Source of the DNA: JADJDM01 sp044352985
GTDB lineage: Bacteria > Bacteroidota > Bacteroidia > B-17B0 > Aurantibacillaceae
Reading direction: 5' to 3'
Assembly (NCBI GenBank): GCA_044352985.1
Contig: JBILCU010000014.1
Location: forward strand, 1-64,000
DNA length: 64,000 nt
The notes under the pieces are model-generated. The model was given only the letters and a program-made list of their open reading frames with translations. It made no database searches and was not told where the DNA came from. Positions within the stretch are counted from its first letter, which is position 1. Each line of letters opens with the position of its first letter. The translations under genes and the position numbers were made by a program. This document shows positions 1-7,388 of this stretch, piece by piece.

Positions 1-340
1 AATAACTAAATCTTAGTTCAAAAAAATGTCAGGTCGAGCGGAGTCGAGACCTAATCAATAAAGGATTTTGTTCCACTTCTCGACTTCGCTCGAAGTGACA
101 AAAATATTTCTTAAATATTGCCGTCTTGAGTCTTGTTTCTAAAAAATCGTCAAATTGTAAATTCCATAATCGTAAAACAGTCCTTAATCCTAATGTCTTG
201 TTTCCTGAATCCAAAAAACACTTCTCGACTTCGCTCGAAGTGACAAAAATATTTCTTCAATACTTCCGTCTTGAGTCTTGTTTCCAAAAAATCGTCAAAT
301 TGTAAATTCCAAAATCGTAAATCAATCATAAATCCGCTGG
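1..340. repeat. Dispersed repeat block I (two hairpin cores)
   Basis: Non-coding block built from elements that recur at 1147-1453, 2281-2583 and 3340-3745. It starts with a GGTCGAG...CGAGACC element (32-51), then a 32-nt core with the internal hairpin ACTTCG-CT-CGAAGT at 74-105 and again at 219-250. The cores are separated by a spacer of the type ATCGTCAAATTGTAAATTCC. All seven cores in the window are identical over 32 nt. Open frames here encode repeat-derived strings such as HFERSREV and are not genes. No gene is seen in 1-462. Confidence 0.85.
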
Positions 341-462
341 TTTTGTTAATTTTTCGCGTTCGCATTAATTGAAAAACATTTCAAATTTAAATAATCTAAT
401 TTTTGGATTTATTGTTTCGTGGTTAGTTTGACAATTAATAATAAAATATTAAATTTACTCAA

Positions 463-1098
463 ATGTCTTTAAAGTATGAATTACAAAGTATCATTTCAGG
501 AAATGGATCGGTTAGGAATGGAAAAATTATCCAAACAATTACCAGCCACCTTAGAGGAAAAAAGAAAGCAATTCAAGGAACTACAAAAGCAAAGTTCATC
601 AAAGAGCAAGAAACGCAGATCTTAATTGATTATGCCGAAACCCAAGAACTTTGGTTTAAAAACATTGATAAGTCAAAGTATATTGGAGAAGGCGCAGAAC
701 AAAAAGTTTACGAGTTTTCAGATTCAAATTTTATCATAAAAATAAACGATGCAATTTTTTATGAACTTTGGGAAGATTATTTTTATAGTCTTTTGCTACA
801 TAATTATTTCTTTCCTCATTTAGCTTATGAATTTCTTGGATTTTATTATTCGGATAAATTATACTCTGTTGTAAAGCAACCATTTGTGAGGTCTACCGAA
901 AACACTAATCTTGAAAACGTCAAGGAGTTTCTATCTGCAAATGGTTTTTTAAACAAAAAGAATAACGATTATTATAATCCAAATCTTGGCATTATCATCG
1001 AAGATTTACATGATGAAAATGTATTAACTGAAGACGGGGCATTACAATTTATTGATACTGTATTTTTTCTAATGCCTTCTTTTTACGAAAAGGATTAA
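463..1098 (+). CDS. Small polyvalent-protein-type kinase-like protein
   Basis: A 211-residue protein that I place tentatively in the kinase-like family found in polyvalent proteins of mobile elements. A glycine-rich loop lies at about residues 74-84 (YIGEGAEQKVYEF), followed by a lysine in FIIKIND (about 93). A catalytic-loop-like DLHDEN lies at 181-186, with D, H and N where a kinase catalytic loop has them, and FID at 197-198 sits where DFG is expected. No signal peptide or membrane segment is visible. The gene stands alone between two copies of the dispersed repeat, in the same accessory region as a zeta-like ORF and an ORF6N protein. Family assignment is from memory of the motif pattern, and phosphotransfer activity is inference. 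Confidence 0.7.
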   Translation: MSLKYELQSIISGNGSVRNGKIIQTITSHLRGKKKAIQGTTKAKFIKEQETQILIDYAETQELWFKNIDKSKYIGEGAEQKVYEFSDSNFIIKINDAIFYELWEDYFYSLLLHNYFFPHLAYEFLGFYYSDKLYSVVKQPFVRSTENTNLENVKEFLSANGFLNKKNNDYYNPNLGIIIEDLHDENVLTEDGALQFIDTVFFLMPSFYEKD

Positions 1099-1114
1099 TT
1101 TTTTTGATATTAAA

Positions 1115-1151
1115 GCCACATCTTAGCACTTGCAATGCTGAAGATGTTGGC
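1115..1151. other. Interrupted stem-loop after the kinase-like gene
   Basis: Outer GCC/GGC, then CATCTT/AAGATG, then AGCA/TGCT pair around a 7-nt loop, 16 nt past the stop codon at 1098. No T-run follows on either strand, so it is not a convincing intrinsic terminator. It abuts repeat block II. Confidence 0.5.
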
Positions 1152-1453
1152 ACTGTAAGGTCGAGCGGAGTCGAGACCTAATCAATAAAGGATTTTGTTC
1201 CACTTCTCGACTTCGCTCGAAGTGACAAAAATATTTCTTCAATACTGCCGTCTTGAGTCTTGTTTCTAAAAAATCGTCAAATTGTAAATTCCAAAATCGT
1301 AAAACAGTCCTTAATCCTAATGTCTTGTGTCTTGATTCTAAAAAACACTTCTCGACTTCGCTCGAAGTGACAAAAATTAAATCATACCACACCTATGGAT
1401 TTGCAATACTTCAGAGTTAGAACTAAAAACAACTTTCCGCTTCGCTGGATTTG
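1147..1453. repeat. Dispersed repeat block II (two hairpin cores)
   Basis: Near-identical to block I for more than 200 nt: the GGTCGAG...CGAGACC element at 1159-1178, a hairpin core at 1201-1232, the ATCGTCAAATTGTAAATTCC spacer, and a second core at 1346-1377. Its tail (about 1378-1453, containing CACACCTATGGATTTGCAAT) recurs in block III. It separates the kinase-like gene from the zeta-like gene. Confidence 0.85.
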
Positions 1454-1523
1454 TTATTCTTTGGAGTTAGGGTGCTATATAATAATACATGAATTTTTGA
1501 AAAAAAAAAAACTGAAAGAAATT

Positions 1524-2135
1524 ATGAAGAAAAAAAGTAATTTAGCAATGATGATTGATAAAAAACTTTACATAATCGCAGGTTGCAATTGAGCAGGAAA
1601 AACAACAGCATCCTTTACTATCTTGCCCGAAATATTAAATTGTAAAGAGTTTGTTAATGCAGATGAAATAGCAAAAGGGTTATCTCCTTTTCAACCAGAA
1701 AAAGTATCTTTTGAAGCTGGTAGAATAATGTTAAACAGAATAAATGAATTACTTTTAGAAAATAAAAATTTCGCATTCGAGACAAGTCTTTCAACAAAAA
1801 GTTATAGAAATAAAATTATTGAAGCTAAAGAAAATGGATATCGTGTTACATTATTGTTTTTTTGGCTTCAAAATATTGAACTTGCTAAAGAACGTGTGAA
1901 AATTAGAGTTTTGGAAGGTGGTCACAATATCGATTCAGATGTTATTGCAAGGAGATACAGTAGAGGTATTTATAATTTGTTTAATATATATCTTCCAATT
2001 GTAGATGGGGCATTAATTTTTGATAATTCTGAAGGACAACACGAACTCATTGCAGACAAACAAATTGATGGTTTACTTAATATCGTAAATCATGAAAAAT
2101 TTAAACTTTTAAAAGACGATTATGACAATAATTGA
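1524..2135 (+). pseudogene. Zeta-toxin-like P-loop kinase with in-frame TGA in Walker A
   Basis: Read through from ATG 1524, this frame encodes about 203 residues resembling zeta-toxin/UDP-GlcNAc-kinase P-loop proteins of Bacteroidota. The P-loop reads IAGCN-stop-AGKTT. The TGA at 1590-1592 stands where glycine (GGA) is expected, so one G-to-T change explains it. Downstream features are intact: NADEIAKGLSPF, FAFETSLSTKSY (typical ETS motif), and an arginine-rich VIARRYSRG segment near residue 150. Family members phosphorylate UDP-activated peptidoglycan precursors or small metabolites using ATP. As written, the product is split just before the catalytic lysine and should be inactive. A base-call error is the main alternative. 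An alternative start is ATG 1548. The 49-residue ORF at 2122 overlaps its 3' end. Confidence 0.75.
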
Positions 2136-2271
2136 AATTCAAAAAGAAGAAAAAAATAAAATTTTAAAAGGGCTAGAAAAAGTTTATGAGAAACTTTTAG
2201 AATTTAAAAAAATTAAAAAAACGGAATTAGTTATTATACAAAATAACAAAATCGTAAAAATTAAACCATAA
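2122..2271 (+). CDS. 49-residue charged ORF overlapping the zeta-like gene
   Basis: A short frame starting at ATG 2122, 14 nt inside the 3' end of the zeta-like frame, and ending at TAA 2269-2271. The product is lysine/glutamate-rich, with a heptad-like helix (ILKGLEKVYEKLLEFKK) followed by a short strand-like segment (ELVIIQNNKIVKI). Translational coupling to the zeta-like gene is suggested by the overlap. A role as partner or antitoxin is a guess from position only. The frame remains intact although the upstream gene carries a stop, which fits recent damage or a sequencing error upstream. Confidence 0.55.
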   Translation: MTIIEIQKEEKNKILKGLEKVYEKLLEFKKIKKTELVIIQNNKIVKIKP

Positions 2272-2280
2272 TTATTACGC

Positions 2281-2583
2281 AGATTCCTAATCAATTAAGG
2301 ATTTATTTATGATTTATTTAGATTAAAGTATCAAGTATTTGGATTCAAGACAACAGGAATCAAGAGTCAAGATTTTTCATCTTGTTTCTTGATGTTTTGT
2401 TTTTTGATTCAAATGCATGATTTTTTGAATATAGAAATAATAAATTCATCCTGCATCCTGATGTCTTGTGTCATGATTCCTAAAAACACTTCTCGACTTC
2501 GCTCGAAGTGACAAAAATTAAATCATACCACACCTATGGATTTGCAATACTTCGGAGTTAGAAATAAAAACAACTTTCCTATT
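2281..2583. repeat. Dispersed repeat block III (one hairpin core)
   Basis: A more degenerate block. The first half (2290-2440) is built from CAAGATTTTTCATCTTG-type and ATTTAGATTAAAGTAT-type strings that echo block IV. The 32-nt hairpin core is at 2487-2518, followed by the CACACCTATGGATTTGCAAT tail seen in block II. It separates the zeta-like unit from the ORF6N gene. Confidence 0.8.
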
Positions 2584-2607
2584 TTAAATTTTCTTTATCA
2601 GTGTTAA

Positions 2608-3156
2608 TTATTTCTTTGATTTTGTAGTCTTAAATCCTATAAGCTTTCTCGGTTTTGGTTTATTTCTCTGCTCTAAAAATTCATCTAAATACTGAAACAC
2701 AACTTCTATATTTTTGCCATGGTTATCCACTTTCTTTTTTATTTTTTCTACCTCCATACGTAAATCTAAATTATCTACAAGTGTTTGTCGGATTTGTGTA
2801 AAGACTCTAACCACCTGAATATTTACATCTATTGCCTTGTCACTATTTAAAACACTTGCAAGCATAACTGCCCCATGTTCAGTAAAAGCATACGGCAATC
2901 CTGATGAATATTTTAATCCATTCAAATGTTTAAAATTTAAAATAATTTCCTCTTTTTCTTCGCTTGTTAACCGGAACATAAAATCTTCAGGAAAACGTTT
3001 CAAATTTCTTTTAACTTGCTCGTTCAAACGTTTAGTAGTTACTCCATACAGTTCCGCTAAGTCTCGGTCTATCATCACTTTCTGCCCTCGCATCAATATG
3101 ATTTTATTCATAATTATTTCATCAGGTATTTTTACTGACAATTTGTTCTTCTTCAT
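2608..3156 (-). CDS. ORF6N domain-containing DNA-binding protein
   Basis: A 182-residue protein with an N-terminal ORF6N domain (about residues 10-100), a DNA-binding module known from phage antirepressor/KilA-N-type proteins. Diagnostic segments are IILMRGQKVMIDRDLAELYG (18-37), RNLKRFPEDFMFRLT (about 50-64) and LPYAFTEHGAVMLASVLNS (about 87-105). The C-terminal part is a charged coiled coil (about 120-170), probably for oligomerisation. It is encoded opposite to the two preceding genes and bounded by repeat blocks III and IV. A 19-nt palindrome lies 20 nt upstream of the start. Its target and physiological role are unknown, and such genes are common in mobile or phage-derived regions. Confidence 0.85.
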   Translation of the reverse strand: MKKNKLSVKIPDEIIMNKIILMRGQKVMIDRDLAELYGVTTKRLNEQVKRNLKRFPEDFMFRLTSEEKEEIILNFKHLNGLKYSSGLPYAFTEHGAVMLASVLNSDKAIDVNIQVVRVFTQIRQTLVDNLDLRMEVEKIKKKVDNHGKNIEVVFQYLDEFLEQRNKPKPRKLIGFKTTKSKK

Positions 3157-3175
3157 ACTTTTTGTTTTCTATATG

Positions 3176-3194
3176 TGGTCGCAAATTGCGACCA
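3176..3194. promoter_or_regulatory. 19-nt perfect palindrome upstream of the ORF6N gene
   Basis: TGGTCGCAA-A-TTGCGACCA is a perfect 9+1+9 inverted repeat centred about 29 nt before the ORF6N start codon. Size, symmetry and position suit a dimeric operator, possibly for ORF6N autoregulation (inference). Confidence 0.5.
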
Positions 3195-3339
3195 GCATTT
3201 CATCTTTTATTATTTCAAATATACTACTTTTTATAATAACATATAACTATATTTTGTAGCATATTAACTTTGTATAAAGAAAAATATTAATCCTAATGCA
3301 ATTCATTGTGGTCATAAGAACAGCAGAGGAAGTAGTTAC

Positions 3340-3745
3340 TGTCAGGTCGAGCATAGTCGAGACCTTATTCATCAAGGATTTATTTAAGAATTTAGATTTA
3401 GGATTTTCTTTAGATTAAAGTATTAAGATTAAAGACAAAATGAGGCATGATTAAAAAATCGTCAAATTGTATATTCCAAAATCGTAAATCAATCCTGCTT
3501 TCTGCCGTCTTGTTTCCTGAATCCAAAAAACACTTCTCGACTTCGCTCGAAGTGACAAAAATATTTCTTAAATATTGCCGTCTTGAGTCTTGTTTCCAAA
3601 AAATCGTCAAATTGTAAATTCCAAAATCGTAAATCATTCCTGAATCCTAACGTCTTGTTTCCTGAATCCAAAAAACACTTCTCGACTTCGCTCGAAGTGA
3701 CAAAAATATTTCTTGAATCCTTCCCGCTCAGCTGGATTTGTAGCT
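3340..3745. repeat. Dispersed repeat block IV (two hairpin cores)
   Basis: Carries a variant GGTCGAG...CGAGACC element (3345-3364, with CATA in place of CGGA), two ATCGTCAAATTGTA spacers, and hairpin cores at 3531-3562 and 3676-3707. The whole gap 3157-3975 holds only this block, the ORF6N palindrome and low-complexity sequence. No gene is supported in it. Confidence 0.85.
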
Positions 3746-3975
3746 GCGGCAGAGCAAAAGCCAATCCGTACGTTTAACACCTTTATAAAATTATTAACCG
3801 CAATTTTAAATTTGTATTTTCTCGTTAGCACTGACCCTTTAGCACTGAATTGTAGCTGAGCTATAATAGCTAAAGATTTATTTTATTGTACTCCTAATGC
3901 ACGGAAAGCATTTTCATGCTAATGCAAGTCGGAAATGAATTTTAATGTTATAGTATTAATAAAGACAACATCTCT

Positions 3976-4587
3976 TTATTTTACTTCAAAATCAAGAAGT
4001 TTTTCGTTTTCGATAAATGCAGTTAAACGATCGCCAATTTTAACTGCAGCAACACCTGCAGGTGTACCGGTATAAATTAAGTCACCTGTTTTTAATGTTA
4101 CATATTTCGATACATGAGCAATTAATTGGTCAAAATTAAAAATAAGGTCTTTGGTGTTTCCTTCTTGTTTTGTTTCTCCATTTATTTCAAGCCTAAACGA
4201 AATGGCATTTAAATCGGCAAACTCACTTTTATTTTTGAAACCTCCAATCGGTGCAGAGTGATCAAATGCTTTGGCAATTTCCCATGGCCAACCTTTTTGC
4301 TTACATATTTCTTGTGTATCACGCGCAGTAAAATCAATGCCAATGCCTATTTCTTCATAATATTTATGGGCAAATTTTTCTTCAATATGTTTACCTGCCT
4401 TGCTTATTTTTAAAACCAATTCTACCTCGTGGTGCAAATCTTTTGTGTGCAATGGAAAATAAAAGTCTTCATTATCTTTCAATAAAGCCGTATCCGGCTT
4501 CATAAAAAATAATGGTTCTTTTGGTAAATCGTTATTTAATTCTTTAGCATGTGCTGCGTAATTTCTGCCGATACAAATGATTTTCAT
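3976..4587 (-). CDS. Fumarylacetoacetate hydrolase family protein
   Basis: A 203-residue single-domain FAH-fold enzyme. The start MKIICIGRNYAAHAKEL is typical of short FAH-family hydrolases or decarboxylases that act on 2-oxo acids. Metal-binding features are visible: HHEVELVLKI (about 51-60), with the acidic ligands, and IGIDFTARDTQ. The C-terminal TGDLIYTGTPAGVAAVKIGD is the conserved end of the fold. Known members include acylpyruvases, oxaloacetate decarboxylases and 2-hydroxyhepta-2,4-diene-1,7-dioate isomerases, and the exact substrate cannot be read from sequence. It stands alone. The AT-rich hairpin AATAAAGA/TCTTTATT overlaps its stop codon and could help termination. Confidence 0.88.
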   Translation of the reverse strand: MKIICIGRNYAAHAKELNNDLPKEPLFFMKPDTALLKDNEDFYFPLHTKDLHHEVELVLKISKAGKHIEEKFAHKYYEEIGIGIDFTARDTQEICKQKGWPWEIAKAFDHSAPIGGFKNKSEFADLNAISFRLEINGETKQEGNTKDLIFNFDQLIAHVSKYVTLKTGDLIYTGTPAGVAAVKIGDRLTAFIENEKLLDFEVK

Positions 4588-4854
4588 TGATAAACTTATT
4601 TAGGGTACAATTAAAAAAATAATATTTATTTATCTTCTACTTTTTTTACTTGATTAGGGCAAATGTGCAGTGCACATTTGAGCCAGGTTGAGCAAAGTTA
4701 GTAGCAAAAAAATCAAGAACAAACGATTGCTCTCTGCTTTTTTCAAATGTAGCTATTTATTGTTTTTTTATTGCCATATGTTATTCGCCATGTATCATCA
4801 CTTCGACAAGCTCAGTGCATCGCATTTCTGCTTGTGCACTGCGGTACATGGCTA

Positions 4855-4930
4855 TTTCTTAACGGTCAGCCTTTCCACCCCTGGCTGCCCTAAAAAAAGC
4901 ATTCACCCGAATCGGCACCGCGTTTGTTCA
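4855..4930 (+). repeat. Dispersed repeat, copy 1 (inverted partner at 10968-11040)
   Basis: About 75 nt align with the reverse complement of 10968-11040. The best part, CCCTAAAAAAAGCATTCACC and what follows to 4930, has about four mismatches in 43 nt. It is flanked upstream by CACTTCGACAAGCTCAG, a common Bacteroidota intergenic motif. The gap 4588-5263 holds this copy and two hairpins but no supportable gene. Confidence 0.65.
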
Positions 4931-4997
4931 TGGCTTATGCTAGGGTAAAATAAAAGAACCGGCCTTGCTTTGTTGATTGCAGGTTCCACTTTTTTTC

Positions 4998-5026
4998 GCT
5001 TCGCGTAGATTTTTGCGCAGCGAAGC
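4998..5026. repeat. Short inverted repeat GCTTCGC/GCGAAGC
   Basis: A 7-bp perfect stem with a 15-nt loop, and GCG/CGC pairing inside the loop. It lies in the non-coding gap between the FAH-family gene and obgE. No T-run follows it. Confidence 0.5.
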
Positions 5027-5092
5027 CTTGCAAAAATAAGTGAACGAAAAAAACAGTGGAAGGAATCAATAATGCAGCCGGGAGTTTTTTTG

Positions 5093-5143
5093 TTTCTTTT
5101 TTGGAGTTTATCCTGAGCCTGTCGAAGGAGCCAAAAAAAGAAA
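5093..5143. terminator. Long hairpin with A/T-rich arms downstream of obgE
   Basis: TTTCTTTTTTGG pairs with CCAAAAAAAGAAA (one bulged A) around a loop containing CTGAGCCTGTCGAAGG. Both flanks are A/T-rich, so it could act on either strand. It lies 121 nt beyond the obgE stop on the minus strand. The loop motif is roughly the reverse complement of the CTTCGACAAGCTCAG motif about 300 nt to the left. Confidence 0.4.
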
Positions 5144-5263
5144 AAATAAAATTATTAGTAAAAAGTTTTTTAATGTTTTACTGAAAATAACCTGCATTTA
5201 TTTATAAAATTTAAGTTAAGTATAATCATTAACAAACACTTATTGTTTCTAATTAGACCCTAA

Positions 5264-6271
5264 TTACCCATTCAACTGATTCCAGATTAAATCTTTCAGC
5301 TCCTGCAAGTTTTGTTGTGTGTGTGATGAAAAAAACACAAAAGGAATTCTGTTTTTACCTTTCATACGTTTACTTAAATCTTTACGAATCATTTCTTCCA
5401 ACTCATCATCAATTAAATCACGTTTAGAAATGCCCAGAATTCGTTTTTTATCTAATAACTCAGGATTGTATTTTTTTAATTCGTTCAATAAAATTTTATA
5501 TTCCTTAAAAATATCAGTTGAATCTCCATTCACTAAAAAAAGCAAGGTTGAATTTCGTTCAATATGACGAAGGAATCTTAATCCCAAACCCTTTCCTTCG
5601 CTTGCGCCTTCAATAATTCCGGGTATATCGGCCATTATAAAGGTTTTGTAATCGTAATATTTTACAATACCTAATTGTGGTGTAAGTGTTGTAAATGGAT
5701 AATTGGCAATTTCGGGTTTTGCAGCCGATAAAACCGAAAGCAATGTGGATTTACCTGCATTTGGAAACCCAACTAATCCAACATCTGCAAGCACTTTTAA
5801 TTCAAGGATTTTCCATTCGTTTACTCCTTCTTCTCCTGGTTGTGCAAATCGTGGAGTTTGAAAAGTAGCTGATTTAAAATGGTGATTTCCTAAACCACCT
5901 CTTCCGCCTTTTGCTAAAATAAATTCCTGACCGTCTTCGTTGATTTCACAAATAAATTCTCCGGTTTCGGCATCTTTAGCAATTGTGCCTAGAGGAACTT
6001 CCAAAATTTCATCTTTACCTTGTTTGCCACTACATAATGCACTTCCTCCACCCTCTCCATTTTCCGCTATGATGTGTTTTCTGAATTTAAGATGCAATAG
6101 CGTCCATAGTTGTTTGTTTCCTCGCACAATAATATGTCCGCCTCTGCCTCCATCTCCCCCATCCGGTCCACCTTTTGGAATAAATTTTTCTCTGCGTAAA
6201 TGCGCAGAGCCTGCACCACCCTTACCGGAGCGACAACATATTTTTACGTAATCAACAAAGTTATTTTCCAT
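5264..6271 (-). CDS. obgE: GTPase Obg/CgtA
   Basis: An essential GTPase of the Obg family, which associates with the large ribosomal subunit and links assembly to nucleotide status. The N-terminal Obg fold (residues 1-160) shows the glycine-rich pattern KGGPDGGDGGRGG (33-45). The GTPase domain has the P-loop GFPNAGKS (168-175), G3 DIPGIIEGASEGKG (about 214-227) and a G4-like SKRD in place of NKxD, which is common in this family. At 335 residues it lacks a C-terminal OCT domain, as is usual in Bacteroidota. It is last in the group hpt-adk-obgE, 69 nt after adk, and a hairpin fills most of that gap. Confidence 0.96.
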   Translation of the reverse strand: MENNFVDYVKICCRSGKGGAGSAHLRREKFIPKGGPDGGDGGRGGHIIVRGNKQLWTLLHLKFRKHIIAENGEGGGSALCSGKQGKDEILEVPLGTIAKDAETGEFICEINEDGQEFILAKGGRGGLGNHHFKSATFQTPRFAQPGEEGVNEWKILELKVLADVGLVGFPNAGKSTLLSVLSAAKPEIANYPFTTLTPQLGIVKYYDYKTFIMADIPGIIEGASEGKGLGLRFLRHIERNSTLLFLVNGDSTDIFKEYKILLNELKKYNPELLDKKRILGISKRDLIDDELEEMIRKDLSKRMKGKNRIPFVFFSSHTQQNLQELKDLIWNQLNG

Positions 6272-6282
6272 TTTAAAAAATA

Positions 6283-6321
6283 AAGTCCAAAGTTTAGGAT
6301 TTTTCCTTCAGCTTTGGACTT
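6283..6321 (-). terminator. Nested hairpin between adk and obgE
   Basis: AAGTCCAAAG pairs with CTTTGGACTT (10 bp), and inside the loop AGGA pairs with TCCT. On the minus strand the stem is followed by TTATTTTTT, so it resembles an intrinsic terminator for adk. It also ends only 11 nt before the obgE start codon, so attenuation of obgE is possible (inference). Confidence 0.55.
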
Positions 6322-6340
6322 ACAGTACGTTTATATTTAA

Positions 6341-7342
6341 TTATTTCTTTTTCTTTTTTACAACTGCTTTCTTCGCAATCGTTTTTGTTACGGGCTTTTT
6401 AGCAACTACTTTTTTTGTAACAACTTTTTTAGCCGCTTTTTTCAAAGGCTTTTGAGTCGCTTTTTTTGCTGCAACCTTCTTAACGCTACTTACCGTTTTT
6501 TTAACTGTTGCTTTTTTAGGGGCAGATTTTTTCACTACAGCTTTCTTTACTTGTTGTTTAGCTTTAGCTAAAGGTTTTAACACCGTTTTATTAACCGATT
6601 TTACTTCTTTTTTTGCAACCGCTGCCTTTTTAACAATCGTTTTTTTCACTTCCTTTTTTGCTTTAGCAGGAATTGCTTTTTTGTTTGCTGATTTTTTGAA
6701 TGAATTTTTATCATTTAAATCTACATCAGCAACAGTTGGAATACCATCGGGTAGAATAACTTTAACTTTAGTTTTGTTATCGATAGTAGCACATAATAAA
6801 TCAAAAATCTGATCAATACTACCTATTCCGTAAACAGAATGGAATTTACCTTTTGAAGCATAGTAACTTTTTAAAGGTGCAGTTTTGTTATTATATTCCT
6901 TAATTCTGTTTTTAATAATATCTTCATTCTGATCATCAGCTCTTCCTGATTCATGGCCTCTAACCAATAATCTTCTGGTTAACTCCACATTATCCACTTC
7001 CAATGCAATCATCATGGTAATGGCTGTGTTTTTTTGAGTAAGCAATACATCCAAGGCTTCTGCCTGTGCAGTAGTACGCGGAAAACCATCGAAGATAAAC
7101 CCATTTGCATTAGGGTTAGCATTTAATTTATTTCCAATCATACCAATAACAATTTCATCGGAAACTAAATCACCTCTATCCATGATGTTTTTAGCTTTTA
7201 AGCCTAGTTCGGTGCCATGCGCAATTTCTGCACGCAGCAAATCACCTGTAGAAAGATGAATTAATCCATACTGGTCAATTAATTTTTTTGCCTGAGTACC
7301 TTTTCCTGCTCCAGGAGGGCCAAATAAAACGATGTTTAACAT
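6341..7342 (-). CDS. adk: Adenylate kinase with lysine-rich histone-H1-like tail
   Basis: Residues 1-190 form a normal short-LID adenylate kinase (ATP + AMP to 2 ADP): P-loop GPPGAGKGT (8-16), STGDLLRAEI (31-40), DGFPRT (85-90), and the short LID segment VRGHESGRADDQ (127-138). Residues 191-215 form a linker. Residues 216-333 are an added tail in which I count 47 lysines in 118 positions, with A, V and T as the main other residues and only two glutamates, in repeated KK-A-VKK units like histone-H1 or HU C-terminal tails. Normal family length is about 190. The frame is continuous and closes at a single stop, so this is not read-through. Nucleic-acid or polyphosphate binding by the tail is inference. 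Confidence 0.93.
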   Translation of the reverse strand: MLNIVLFGPPGAGKGTQAKKLIDQYGLIHLSTGDLLRAEIAHGTELGLKAKNIMDRGDLVSDEIVIGMIGNKLNANPNANGFIFDGFPRTTAQAEALDVLLTQKNTAITMMIALEVDNVELTRRLLVRGHESGRADDQNEDIIKNRIKEYNNKTAPLKSYYASKGKFHSVYGIGSIDQIFDLLCATIDNKTKVKVILPDGIPTVADVDLNDKNSFKKSANKKAIPAKAKKEVKKTIVKKAAVAKKEVKSVNKTVLKPLAKAKQQVKKAVVKKSAPKKATVKKTVSSVKKVAAKKATQKPLKKAAKKVVTKKVVAKKPVTKTIAKKAVVKKKKK

Positions 7343-7388
7343 GAATGAAAAAATTTATATGCAAAAATAATTTTTTTATTGAATGCAA

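Noticed and set aside
29..365. Minus-strand open frames within the repeat blocks (also at 1123-1392 and 3410-3831)
   Set aside because: They encode repeat-derived strings such as HFERSREV and VTSSEVEK that recur with each repeat copy, and lack family features.
1395..1592. 65-residue plus-strand frame starting in repeat block II
   Set aside because: Its first 43 residues come from repeat sequence. The real coding part begins at ATG 1524 and belongs to the zeta-like gene.
1590..1592. TGA read as selenocysteine
   Set aside because: The position is a P-loop glycine, and no SECIS-like structure or known selenoprotein family supports recoding.
1..4000. CRISPR array
   Set aside because: Repeats are not regularly spaced, spacers are themselves repeated, and no cas genes are present.
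4688..4948. 86-residue frame in the FAH-obgE gap
   Set aside because: It covers the CTTCGACAAGCTCAG motif and the dispersed repeat, and has no family features.
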